DNA of 58,221 nucleotides from a virus. Shown piece after piece: positions 51,074-58,221 of this stretch. The stretch is taken from positions 1 to 58,221 of the IMG/VR virus record IMGVR_UViG_3300048591_001185. One strand, 5' to 3'. Within the stretch, counting starts at the first letter, position 1; every line of letters starts with the position of its first letter. The notes beneath the pieces were generated by a model that saw only the letters and a list, made by a program, of their open reading frames with translations, was not told the origin of the DNA and did no database searches. Both the position numbers and the translations under genes were made by a program.

Positions 51074-53124
51074 AATTAAAGACACTAAAATTCAAAAATT
51101 TGTTTTCATATGAAAGGGGTGAAATAAATTTAGGTGAACTTGATTTGACTTTATTTAAAGGAATAAATGGAGCAGGAAAATCAAGCACATTTGATGTATT
51201 GTGTTGGGTGTTATATGGCACTACAGCAAGAAAGAAATATAAAAACATATTAAGAAATTCACCAGATAAACCTAAAAATGGTTATGCTGTTATTGATTTT
51301 ACAGTTGATGATGGTACTGTTTATAAAATAGAAAGGGGCATTGGTGTTAAAAAATTTTTCAGATTGTATAAGGATGATTTAGTACAAAAGTTTAGAACAT
51401 CAACTATGATACAAGATGAGATTGTAAAAATAATTGGTGTTGATTATAAGACATTTTTAAATATAGCTTATTTCAGTCAAGGGGATGTTGGTAAATTTTT
51501 AACATCTGAATCTGGTGAAAGAATAAATATCATAACAGATATGTTATCAGAGTTGGGTGATATTGATAAACTGAAAAAAAGTATTGACTATGATGCCAAG
51601 AAAATATCATATGAAACAGAGAATTTGAAAGGGCAATTATTAGCACACAAGGAAATAATATCAGGTGTTGATATATTGAAACTGAAAAAAGAAATTAAGA
51701 TGAAAGAATCATCAATCAGTAAATATACTGAACAATTAGTTGAATTTTCTCAAGTTCTTTCAATGTTTAATGAGAAAAAAGAATTTACTGAACAATTGGA
51801 AAAATTACAAAATGAAAAGGGTGAATATGTTGAAGATGTTAAGACTGAACTTGAGCAAATAAATAAAAGTATAAAAGGTTTGGAAGGTAAGAAAGGCAGT
51901 GAAGTAGAATTAAATAAAAAATATAATTCAATAATTGCAGAGCTGAATAAATTAGGTAATATTAAGAGTGATTATGAGTTGAATAAAAAAGAAATTTCTA
52001 TACTTGAAGAAAAAAATATTGAGTATAAAACTTCAATTGAATATAATGTGAAGGAAATTTCTGCCCTTGAAAAAGTAATGAAAATGAAAAATTCAACTTG
52101 TCCAACTTGTAAGAGTATCATAGATGATGAAAATATTAAACATTTAAGCACTCTATCAGGCTCAAGGCAGAATGAAAATAAAGTATTCAATAAAAGTATT
52201 GCTGAAAATTTAAAGTTGCTTAAAAACCATTATAGTACAAGGGAAAAATTAGAAAATAAGATTGGGGATATCAATAAACTTAATTCAAAAAAAACAGATA
52301 TTAAGAATGAGCTACAAAACTTGAAAAATTTATCTGATGATATTAATCAATTGAAAGTACATTATAGGAATAAGAAAAGCAAGTCAAAGGAAAAAATTGA
52401 AAATTATAAACTGAAAATAAAGCAAACAAAAGATGATTTGAGTTATTTGGTAAAATATAATTTAGATGATTATGATAGTGTTAAGTCAAGTTATCATAAA
52501 TATGATATATTGATGCAAGAAATGGAAGATGCCATTAAAAAGGAAAAAATAACAGCTGATAATTATTATAGGTCAGTGAAAAAAATAACAGAAATAGAAA
52601 AAGAATTGAATGAGTATAATGATGATGAAAAGGTGATAAGTTTTTGGAGTGTTGCCTTACCTAAAATAAAGGTTGACATGATTGCTGGTATTATTCCATT
52701 TCTTGAATCTGAGAGTAATAAATATTTGAGTCAAATACTGCCAGGTAAAATGGTGAAGTTCATTGCTGATTCAGGTAAAGCTAATAATAAATTGGATGTT
52801 ATGATTTATGATATTGAAAATAATGTTGAAAGGATATATGAAGGTTGGAGTGGTGGTGAAAAAAGTAAGATGTCTATCAGTGTTTATTTAGCACTCAATA
52901 AATTAGCATCACTGAGAAGTGGTAAGACAATTGATTTTCTTATATTAGATGAGAAGTTTTCAGAAATAGATTATGAAAGCAGGATGACATTGATGGAAAT
53001 GCTGAAGAATGAATACAAAGGCAGAAAAATTTGGGCAATAAGTCATGTTGAAAATTTAGATAGTGAGTTCAATCAGATAGTAAAAGCACAAAAGATTAAT
53101 GGTATATCAAAATTGGTGGTGTAA
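51070..53124 (+). CDS. sbcC: SbcC/gp46-like (Rad50-type) ATPase subunit
   Basis: 684 aa. Walker A GINGAGKSS (31-39); the Q-loop region IAYFSQGDVGKFL; two long coiled-coil arms joined by a zinc hook with CPTC at 344-347; ABC signature WSGGEKSK (about 592-599); Walker B FLILDEKFSEID (about 620-632). Works with the 49623 product to process ends. Shorter than bacterial SbcC (about 1000) owing to short arms, and near the size of phage gp46 proteins. Confidence 0.93.
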   Translation: MKLKTLKFKNLFSYERGEINLGELDLTLFKGINGAGKSSTFDVLCWVLYGTTARKKYKNILRNSPDKPKNGYAVIDFTVDDGTVYKIERGIGVKKFFRLYKDDLVQKFRTSTMIQDEIVKIIGVDYKTFLNIAYFSQGDVGKFLTSESGERINIITDMLSELGDIDKLKKSIDYDAKKISYETENLKGQLLAHKEIISGVDILKLKKEIKMKESSISKYTEQLVEFSQVLSMFNEKKEFTEQLEKLQNEKGEYVEDVKTELEQINKSIKGLEGKKGSEVELNKKYNSIIAELNKLGNIKSDYELNKKEISILEEKNIEYKTSIEYNVKEISALEKVMKMKNSTCPTCKSIIDDENIKHLSTLSGSRQNENKVFNKSIAENLKLLKNHYSTREKLENKIGDINKLNSKKTDIKNELQNLKNLSDDINQLKVHYRNKKSKSKEKIENYKLKIKQTKDDLSYLVKYNLDDYDSVKSSYHKYDILMQEMEDAIKKEKITADNYYRSVKKITEIEKELNEYNDDEKVISFWSVALPKIKVDMIAGIIPFLESESNKYLSQILPGKMVKFIADSGKANNKLDVMIYDIENNVERIYEGWSGGEKSKMSISVYLALNKLASLRSGKTIDFLILDEKFSEIDYESRMTLMEMLKNEYKGRKIWAISHVENLDSEFNQIVKAQKINGISKLVV

Positions 53125-53594
53125 TGAAATTCAATATTTTAAAGGATGTAGGTGGTGAAGATTTATTTGGGAAAATGTTAAGAGTAATAATACTTGAAAA
53201 AAAATTAAAACAAAAACAGCTTGCTATCATGATAGGAAAATGTGAACAGCAAATACAAAGATATGAGTCATTAGATGATAGTCCAAATAAGCAAATGCCA
53301 CCATTAAATGTTTTTAAAGATTTGTGTATTGCTCTACAAGTATCACCTGAAAGATTATTGGGCTTAGAATTTGTTGTATCAGATAAGCCATTGAAATCAG
53401 GAATTGGAATTATATATGAATGGAAGTTAGTTAAGGATAAATTATATTGGACTTGTCCTGAGTGTAACAGGAAAAATATAATATATAATGATTTTAGTAA
53501 AAATAAAAAAATTTTGAAGGAACAAGAATTTTTGTGTGAATATGATGACTGTGGTAAATTTTTTAATAAATTAAGTGAAATTAAAAATGGATAA
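53124..53594 (+). CDS. XRE-type helix-turn-helix protein with C-terminal zinc ribbon
   Basis: 156 aa. An XRE DNA-binding fold at about 15-75 (LRVIILEKKLKQKQLAIMIG, then QQIQRYESLDDSP, LNVFKDLCIALQVSPERLLG). The C-terminal zinc ribbon has CPECNRKN and CEYDDCGKFF. Likely a transcriptional regulator or adaptor; the target is unknown. It overlaps the SbcC stop by one base and the RuvC start by eight. Confidence 0.78.
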   Translation: MKFNILKDVGGEDLFGKMLRVIILEKKLKQKQLAIMIGKCEQQIQRYESLDDSPNKQMPPLNVFKDLCIALQVSPERLLGLEFVVSDKPLKSGIGIIYEWKLVKDKLYWTCPECNRKNIIYNDFSKNKKILKEQEFLCEYDDCGKFFNKLSEIKNG

Positions 53595-54141
53595 ATATTT
53601 ATTTTGTATTGATGCTGGTTTTGTTAGCACTGGTTTGTCAATATTTTTAGTTGAAAATGGTAAATTAATTTTCAATAATTGTCTGACAATACAAACTAAA
53701 AAATCTGAAAAAAAGAAATCAGTAAGAGTTGCTGATGATGATTCTGAAAGAATAAAAAATATAATAATAGGAATAAATGAATTTATTGACCCTTATTTGA
53801 ATCATAGTTTAATGGCTGCAGTTGAATTACCAACTGGTGGAGCACAGGGTGCCAGAGCTAATAGAACAATGGGAATGATAACAGGTTCAATAGTTACTTA
53901 TTTAGAAATTATGGGATGGCCAACAGAATATGTTAGTCCAAATGATGTTAAAATTGCTGTGACAGGCAGTAGAAAAGCAAGCAAAGATGAAATAATGGAA
54001 AAAATAAAAAAAGAGTTTATTAATTTTGAATATTTGTTCCCAAAGACAAAAAGTAAATTTGAGCATATAGCTGACAGCATTGGTTGTGCAGTTCATATAA
54101 AAAGACATAGTGAGATGTTTAAAATGTTTTCAAAAAAATAA
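53587..54141 (+). CDS. ruvC: RuvC-like Holliday junction resolvase
   Basis: 184 aa from ATG 53587 (a GTG at 53575 would add four residues). RNase H-like fold with the RuvC metal residues in place: D9 (LFCIDAGFVSTGLS), E80 (AAVELPTGG), and H160/D163 (HIADSIGCAVH). Lys-rich VTGSRKASKDEIMEKIK lies between, as in RuvC. Cuts recombination or replication junctions before packaging; partner of RecA and SbcCD in this region. Confidence 0.85.
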   Translation: MDKYLFCIDAGFVSTGLSIFLVENGKLIFNNCLTIQTKKSEKKKSVRVADDDSERIKNIIIGINEFIDPYLNHSLMAAVELPTGGAQGARANRTMGMITGSIVTYLEIMGWPTEYVSPNDVKIAVTGSRKASKDEIMEKIKKEFINFEYLFPKTKSKFEHIADSIGCAVHIKRHSEMFKMFSKK

Positions 54142-54158
54142 ACAAGGAATGTAAAAAA

Positions 54159-54401
54159 ATGAAAAGATTTTTGATTTTAGAAATAAAGGGTTCAAAAGAT
54201 GAAATAAAATTCATATATGAACTTGATTATTATACTGAAGAAAGAATAAAAGATGAAATTTTTCTTACAGCACACGTAAAAAATAATAGCAGTGTAAAAA
54301 GTATATTAGTAGGTGAAAACATATCAGAAATGAAAAATGAACAATTGAATTTATTCAATGAAGAAAATAAGGGAAATAAAGATGACCAGATATTTGAGTG
54401 A
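54159..54401 (+). CDS. Small unknown protein
   Basis: 80 aa after ACAAGGAATG. Strand-rich N-terminus (KRFLILEIKGSKDEIKFIYE) and a QLNLFNEENKG-like tail; the word QLNLF resembles a beta-clamp binding motif (Q-L-x-L-F) near residues 62-66. That would bring it to a sliding clamp, but no clamp gene is seen in the window. Unknown function. Confidence 0.5.
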   Translation: MKRFLILEIKGSKDEIKFIYELDYYTEERIKDEIFLTAHVKNNSSVKSILVGENISEMKNEQLNLFNEENKGNKDDQIFE

Positions 54402-54729
54402 AGACAGAGCACCACTTGAGTTTACTAAACCAAGTAAAAAACAAAAGGTGGTTGGCTGTCCATATTGTAAAAAAGGTAGAAATGTTTCTATTAATTGGGT
54501 GGCAGGAATATGTTCTGGATGTAATTCTTATTTTAGTATTGATATGGCTATTGATGAAAAAGATTGTGATAATTTTTTGAATCAGAATGTTCCTATTAAT
54601 AAAGAGTACACAAATATGAAAACCAAGATGGAAAAAGAAGCATATGAATATAAAGAGAAGGTGCTTGATAAAAAAAGTCAAGGTAAGCTGAGAAAACATG
54701 AACCAGGTGGGGATGATGGTTATTGGTAG
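54382..54729 (+). CDS. Small zinc-ribbon protein
   Basis: 115 aa from ATG 54382 with AAATAAGGG upstream, overlapping the previous gene by 20 bases. VVGCPYCKKGRN and AGICSGCNSYF give two CxxC pairs about 20 apart, a classical zinc ribbon. The charged helical C-terminus ends GGDDGYW. Possibly nucleic-acid or polymerase binding. Confidence 0.6.
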   Translation: MTRYLSEDRAPLEFTKPSKKQKVVGCPYCKKGRNVSINWVAGICSGCNSYFSIDMAIDEKDCDNFLNQNVPINKEYTNMKTKMEKEAYEYKEKVLDKKSQGKLRKHEPGGDDGYW

Positions 54730-54735
54730 TTTGAT

Positions 54736-54746
54736 TTGTATATTAA
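54736..54746 (+). promoter_or_regulatory. Candidate promoter TTGTATATTAA
   Basis: Exact copy in the 43-bp gap after the zinc-ribbon gene, 37 bases before the ATG at 54773. Confidence 0.48.
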
Positions 54747-54772
54747 ATAGAAACAGTAAAGGAATAGAAAAA

Positions 54773-55018
54773 ATGTTAAAAGTGACAAACAGTGAACCAA
54801 AAGAAATGTTGAATTTTTGTGATGTTGGGTGTAGATTTAAAGGTGAAATTCATTCAACTCAATTTGGCGGTATATTTAGTACGTGTTTGAAGATGGGAGG
54901 TGATATTTTTATAAGACCAATAAAAAAGGAAAATAATATCATTATTGGGGAATTTGTTGCTATTGAAGGATGTGGTGAAAAAACAGAAGTTTTTGAAGCA
55001 TTGAAATTTATTGACTAA
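54773..55018 (+). CDS. Small unknown protein
   Basis: 81 aa from ATG 54773 with AAAGGAATAG upstream. The same frame is open back to 54698, but that part overlaps the preceding gene and contains the promoter-like motif. Three Cys (FCDVGCRF, FSTCLKMGG) and a strand-rich C-terminus. No family recognised. Confidence 0.5.
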   Translation: MLKVTNSEPKEMLNFCDVGCRFKGEIHSTQFGGIFSTCLKMGGDIFIRPIKKENNIIIGEFVAIEGCGEKTEVFEALKFID

Positions 55019-55582
55019 ATGAATAAGGATATTAAAGTGGAAACAAAAAAATTACAAAAAGAAATTTATCAATGGAAGCTGAACAATTTTGGTAATAAGG
55101 CTGGTAATGGTCATCAGAATTTATTAGGTGTGATTGAAGAAATTGGTGAGTTGGCTCATGCTGTATTAAAAAAAGAACAGGGGATAAGAAATAATGAAGA
55201 ACATAATGATTTGATGAAAGATGCTATTGGTGATATATTTATATTTTTGATGAATTATTTAAGTGATATGGGAATTGAATTTGATATGCCATTTGTATTT
55301 TATGATATTTCTGTTTGTGATGTTAGGGATGAAGTCAATGTAATGAATATTTATTCAACAGCTAATGACCTTGTAAGTTTTCACTCAACCATGGAAACAT
55401 TCAATATGAATTTTAGTTGTCCACCAACAAAAATATCAGTTTATTCTAAAATGTTGGTGAAAGAACTGATGTTTTTTTGCTGTTGTAAGAGTTGGGATTT
55501 TGAAAAAATAGTTATTGAGACTTGGGAGCAAGTAAAGAAAAGAAATTGGAAAGAAAATAAAATAAATGGAGTAAATAAATAA
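55019..55582 (+). CDS. mazG: MazG-like nucleoside triphosphate pyrophosphohydrolase
   Basis: 187 aa. The helical metal-binding core is VIEEIGELAHAVL (E40, E41, E44) and MKDAIGDIFIFLMNY (D68, D72), the EExxE...DxxxD pattern of MazG-like enzymes that hydrolyse (d)NTPs or alarmones. It starts the base after the preceding stop. Sanitising nucleotides or lowering ppGpp are known roles of phage MazG; which applies here is unknown. Confidence 0.82.
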   Translation: MNKDIKVETKKLQKEIYQWKLNNFGNKAGNGHQNLLGVIEEIGELAHAVLKKEQGIRNNEEHNDLMKDAIGDIFIFLMNYLSDMGIEFDMPFVFYDISVCDVRDEVNVMNIYSTANDLVSFHSTMETFNMNFSCPPTKISVYSKMLVKELMFFCCCKSWDFEKIVIETWEQVKKRNWKENKINGVNK

Positions 55583-56199
55583 TGCCCAATAGAACACCTG
55601 AAGCAAGAAAGATGATTGACTCATTGCCTATAAAAGAGCCTGATACAATGTGCCGAGCAAGAACTGCTTCAGGCTATTGCAAAATGCCAGCAGGATTCAG
55701 AACTGACCATGTTGGTAATGGAAGGTGTTATTTACACGGTGGTAGGGCAGGGAAACCAATATCACATGGATTGTATTCAAAGAAGTTGAAATCAACATTA
55801 AAAGATGAATATGATAAGATGGTAAATGACCCAGCATTGGTTGACCTTTATGCTGAATTTGCTCTTACAAAATCTTTGATGATGAATTTTATAGATAGCA
55901 TACAAGAGAACATTGATAACAGTGTAAACATCTGGGTTAGTTCTAATAGATTTGGTGAAGATGTTCTGTCACCACAAGCAAAAGCATTAATTTCAATGTT
56001 AGAGACAATAAGTAGAATATTTACCAGAATAACTGATGCTGAAACAAAAACTAAAAATACATTAAACATGAAGCAGGTATATGCCATTGTCACTCAAATT
56101 AAAAATGCTTTGAATGATACTTGTGGTGAATGCCCTGTTAGACATTCATTGGGTGATAGATTGAAAAGTTTGAAAGCACCTAATATGGATGAACAATAG
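55582..56199 (+). CDS. HGG-motif protein, possible small terminase-like DNA-binding protein
   Basis: 205 aa. A Cys/His-rich N-terminus: DTMCRARTASGYCKMPAG, then DHVGNGRCYLHGGRAG and KPISHGLYS. This HGG-type motif occurs in many phage and prophage proteins that are often annotated as terminase small subunit-like or unknown. A helical body follows (LISMLETISRIFTRITDAET). No large terminase is adjacent, which weakens the packaging reading. Confidence 0.5.
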   Translation: MPNRTPEARKMIDSLPIKEPDTMCRARTASGYCKMPAGFRTDHVGNGRCYLHGGRAGKPISHGLYSKKLKSTLKDEYDKMVNDPALVDLYAEFALTKSLMMNFIDSIQENIDNSVNIWVSSNRFGEDVLSPQAKALISMLETISRIFTRITDAETKTKNTLNMKQVYAIVTQIKNALNDTCGECPVRHSLGDRLKSLKAPNMDEQ

Positions 56200-56236
56200 A
56201 AAAATAATCAATAAACTAATAAACAATGGAGTAAAT

Positions 56237-56527
56237 ATGTCATTTAGACAAAAAATGAAAGAAAATCTTAAACCAGGCAGTCAAGTAACATTAATTAAAG
56301 GTGGACTTGAATATGTAGGCAAAGTTATTTCAATTGATTTTATGAATCCTGCAGATTCAAATGTAGTTATTATAAATGAAGATAAACAATTGATTACAAT
56401 GTCATTGGGACAAGATGTTGTAATAATTAATGATGCAGCATCAAAGGAAGCTGATAAAGATGATGATGAAACTGAAGATGAAATTGAACAACCTGTTAAA
56501 AATAAAACAGTAAAGAAAAGAAAATGA
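56237..56527 (+). CDS. Small protein with acidic-basic tail
   Basis: 96 aa from ATG 56237 with GGAGTAAAT upstream; the frame is open earlier but without a site. LKPGSQVTLIKGGLEYVGKV and a further strand (NVVIINEDKQLITMSL) suggest an SH3- or KOW-like barrel. The tail has DKDDDETEDEIEQ followed by KNKTVKKRK. Function unknown. Confidence 0.5.
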   Translation: MSFRQKMKENLKPGSQVTLIKGGLEYVGKVISIDFMNPADSNVVIINEDKQLITMSLGQDVVIINDAASKEADKDDDETEDEIEQPVKNKTVKKRK

Positions 56528-57000
56528 GTGATGCAGATAAAAAAGCAATTATCATAATTTCAATTATTAAGACAATTGCAGAAGTAACTGGTGTAACTGG
56601 TGATAAACAAAATGAAACTGTTGATATTACAAACAAAGTGCTTGATAGTTATTCAGGCACTTTGAATCAACATGATTTAAACAAAATAGAATATATACTT
56701 ACAGAAATATTCAAAGAGCTTATTAAACAAAATTTTATTATCAATGCTGATGTGCTTTATTCAGTTATGATTTTCTTTTCAGAAAAATATCTTCAATTTA
56801 TAAAGTTTGAACCAAAGAAAAAAATATGGAATGAACTTTATGAATTTGCTAATGACAAAATATCCAAAAAATTTGATGACCCATTATTGATTGATAAGGC
56901 TGATGAAGTTGTTGATTGGATAAGTGATAGGCTGAAAGGGAATTTGGATGATGGATATAATAAACATTATAAAAAGAATAGGTATAGAAAAAATAAATGA
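56524..57000 (+). CDS. Unknown helical protein
   Basis: 158 aa, overlapping neighbours at both ends by four bases (ATGA). Helical (KKAIIIISIIKTIAEVTGV, LNKIEYILTEIFKELIKQN) with a basic C-terminus (YNKHYKKNRYRKNK). No family recognised. Confidence 0.5.
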   Translation: MSDADKKAIIIISIIKTIAEVTGVTGDKQNETVDITNKVLDSYSGTLNQHDLNKIEYILTEIFKELIKQNFIINADVLYSVMIFFSEKYLQFIKFEPKKKIWNELYEFANDKISKKFDDPLLIDKADEVVDWISDRLKGNLDDGYNKHYKKNRYRKNK

Positions 57001-57455
57001 AAAAATACAACAGATTAATAAAAATAATATCAGGTGGTCAAACTGGTGTGGATATAGCAGGGTTAGAATTTGCTAAAGAAATAGGGCTTGAAACAGGTGG
57101 ATTTGCACCAAATGATTTTGTAACAGAAAAGGGTAAAAATTTTGATTTAGAAAAGATATATGGTCTGAAAGATTCTGGTAAAGGGTATGCAGAAAGAACT
57201 AAAATGAATGTGAATGATTCAGATGGTACTTTATTGTTTATAGAAAAAACTTCACCTGGTTCAGTGTTGACTTTGAATGCTTGTAGAAAATTAAGAAAAC
57301 CATGTTTGGTTTCTTTTGATACAGAAAAAATAGTCAAATTTCTGAATGAAAACAATATAAAAATTATCAACATAGCTGGTAATAGAGAAAGTGTATCACC
57401 AGGAATATGTGAAAGGGTGAAACAAAAATTAAGAAGTGTGATAACTAATGAATAA
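56997..57455 (+). CDS. SLOG/YpsA-like nucleotide-binding protein (putative molybdenum carrier family)
   Basis: 152 aa. The signature ISGGQTGVDIAGLEFAKEIG, TGGFAPNDFVTEKG, YAERTKMNVNDSDGTLLF and TSPGSVLTLNACRKLRKP matches the 'putative molybdenum carrier' family, part of the SLOG Rossmann-like superfamily that binds nucleotides or nucleotide-derived ligands. A role in phage biology is not known; sensing of a nucleotide signal is conceivable. It lies just before the exonuclease gene. Confidence 0.75.
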   Translation: MKKYNRLIKIISGGQTGVDIAGLEFAKEIGLETGGFAPNDFVTEKGKNFDLEKIYGLKDSGKGYAERTKMNVNDSDGTLLFIEKTSPGSVLTLNACRKLRKPCLVSFDTEKIVKFLNENNIKIINIAGNRESVSPGICERVKQKLRSVITNE

Positions 57456-57468
57456 AAAAAGATAAAAT

Positions 57469-58221
57469 ATGCCAAGTCTGAATGGAATAAATAAAACATT
57501 TAATAATATTGTAATATTGATTGATGGTATGAACATGTTTCATCGTCAATATTATGCATTTAATCAATATGAGTTTGGAACTGCTTATGGTTTTTTGAAT
57601 GCATTGATGAAATTTTCAAAAGACTTAGGTGTTAATAAATTTATTGTTTGTTGGGATGGTGATAAAAATTGGAGAGCTGATTCCAATAGCACATATAAGG
57701 AAACAAGAAAAATACAAAGAAAACAATATACTGAAGAAGAAAAAATCCAATTTAATAAGGCATTAAAAACAACTAAAGAATTATTGACAAATTTAGGTGT
57801 TGTACAAATGTTGGATGAAAAGTATGAAGCTGATGACTTGATAGCATACTTTGTTAATATGTATAAAACTGATGTGACAATAGTAAGCAATGATAAAGAT
57901 TTTTTGCAATTGGTGGATGATGAGAAAAATATAAAGGTATTGAAACCAATTGGTAAAGGTGAATATAAGTTATTGGATGAGAAAAATGTAAAAATAGAAT
58001 TTGGTGTTGAACCAAAGGATATAACAAAATTCTTAGCAATAGCTGGTGATACATCAGATAATGTAAAAGGTGTATATAAAATGGGCAGGATAAAAGCAAT
58101 TAAATTAATAAATGAAGGTAAAATTGTTAAAAGTAAATTAAAAGAAATATTCAACAAAGAACAATTACATCAGTTCATTGAAAGTTATAAGTTGGTTAAG
58201 TTGGGTGATGATAGGATACAT
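57469..58221 (+). CDS. 5'-3' exonuclease / flap endonuclease, cut by the window end
   Basis: Incomplete at the 3' end (first 251 codons). Start ATG 57469, 13 bases after the preceding stop, with AAAAAAGATAAAAT as a weak site. PIN-like FEN motifs: VILIDGMNMFHR, VCWDGDKNWRADS, 'YKETRKIQR', YEADDLIAYF, TIVSNDKDFLQLV. The H3TH region follows: AIAGDTSDNVKGVYKMGR. Removes RNA primers and flaps, as T5 D15 or the Pol I 5' domain do; useful beside a DnaE-type polymerase lacking that activity. Confidence 0.92.
   Translation, partial: MPSLNGINKTFNNIVILIDGMNMFHRQYYAFNQYEFGTAYGFLNALMKFSKDLGVNKFIVCWDGDKNWRADSNSTYKETRKIQRKQYTEEEKIQFNKALKTTKELLTNLGVVQMLDEKYEADDLIAYFVNMYKTDVTIVSNDKDFLQLVDDEKNIKVLKPIGKGEYKLLDEKNVKIEFGVEPKDITKFLAIAGDTSDNVKGVYKMGRIKAIKLINEGKIVKSKLKEIFNKEQLHQFIESYKLVKLGDDRIH

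Noticed and set aside
54698-54772. Upstream start (54698) for the 54773 gene
   Set aside because: Would overlap the previous gene by 32 bases and span a promoter-like motif; AAAGGAATAG precedes 54773.
57038-57499. 153-aa reverse-strand ORF
   Set aside because: Antisense to the YpsA-like gene, whose + strand motifs are convincing.
57585-58157. 190-aa reverse-strand ORF near the window end
   Set aside because: Antisense to clear exonuclease motifs on the + strand; hydrophobic composition typical of reversed AT-rich coding DNA.
1-58221. Recoding of TGA as tryptophan (Mycoplasma-like code)
   Set aside because: TGA ends several genes at natural overlaps (e.g. 29570, 32941, 49190) and Trp is TGG throughout.

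Overview
The window is a stretch of a tailed double-stranded DNA bacteriophage genome (Caudoviricetes). It carries head-tail connector genes, a tail tube, a frameshifted tail-assembly chaperone pair, a tape measure, large tail-tip and fibre proteins, and then a nearly complete phage replication and recombination set. I see no tail sheath or contractile baseplate genes, so a siphovirus is the best reading. All recognisable genes lie on the + strand. The DNA is very AT-rich with almost no CpG. Arginine is written almost only as AGA/AGG. TAA, TAG and TGA all end genes, so the code is the ordinary bacterial one. Shine-Dalgarno sites are purine-rich (AAGGA, GGAG). The host cannot be named from this; a low-GC bacterium is likely.

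Layout. (1) 1-5.5 kb: a sugar and decoration cluster of two GT-A and two GT-B type glycosyltransferases, two SAM methyltransferases and a GNAT-like acetyltransferase, lying just before the head-tail genes. (2) 5.5-21.4 kb: head-tail connector, head closure, gp10-like protein, probable tail terminator, tail tube, chaperones G and G-T (-1 frameshift), tape measure, a 1418-aa tail-tip protein, a smaller tail protein, and a 1094-aa fibre with three repeats and an SGNH hydrolase domain; a strong terminator follows. (3) 21.5-28.0 kb: SNF2-type helicase, unknown genes, DnaB-like helicase and DnaG-like primase, then about 630 bp of AT-rich, hairpin-containing non-coding DNA. (4) 28.6-34.4 kb: small unknown genes with a recurring leader, a DUF932-type protein, a sigma-like factor, a SAP-like/Lys-Ala-rich DNA-binding protein, and two hammerhead ribozyme-like RNAs in 5' leaders. 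(5) 34.5-40.2 kb: flavin-type oxidoreductase, HAD phosphatase fusion, short-chain dehydrogenase, DUF1599-like protein and ThyX, the last flanked by two homing endonucleases. (6) 40.2-58.2 kb: a DnaE-type DNA polymerase with two inteins, SSB, RecA, SbcD/SbcC (gp47/gp46-like), RuvC, MazG, a SLOG/YpsA-like protein and a 5'-3' exonuclease cut by the window end.

How it works together. DnaB helicase, DnaG primase, family C polymerase, SSB and flap exonuclease form an almost self-sufficient replisome. RecA, SbcCD, RuvC and the SNF2 helicase supply recombination. ThyX, MazG and the HAD/dUTPase-like fusion adjust nucleotide pools. The sigma-like factor is a candidate reader of a recurring TTGTATATTAA motif, which lies about 30 nt ahead of several start codons. 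A second, 44-nt element with fixed internal spacing occurs three times, twice directly behind a terminator.

The most notable items are the two hammerhead ribozyme-like RNAs at 29,617-29,686 and 32,715-32,782 (complete core, with covarying stem III), the T TTT TTA chaperone frameshift, the density of mobile nuclease elements between 38 and 48 kb, the two short promoter-like motif families, and the extreme CpG depletion. All assignments come from reading the sequence; no database or folding program was run.
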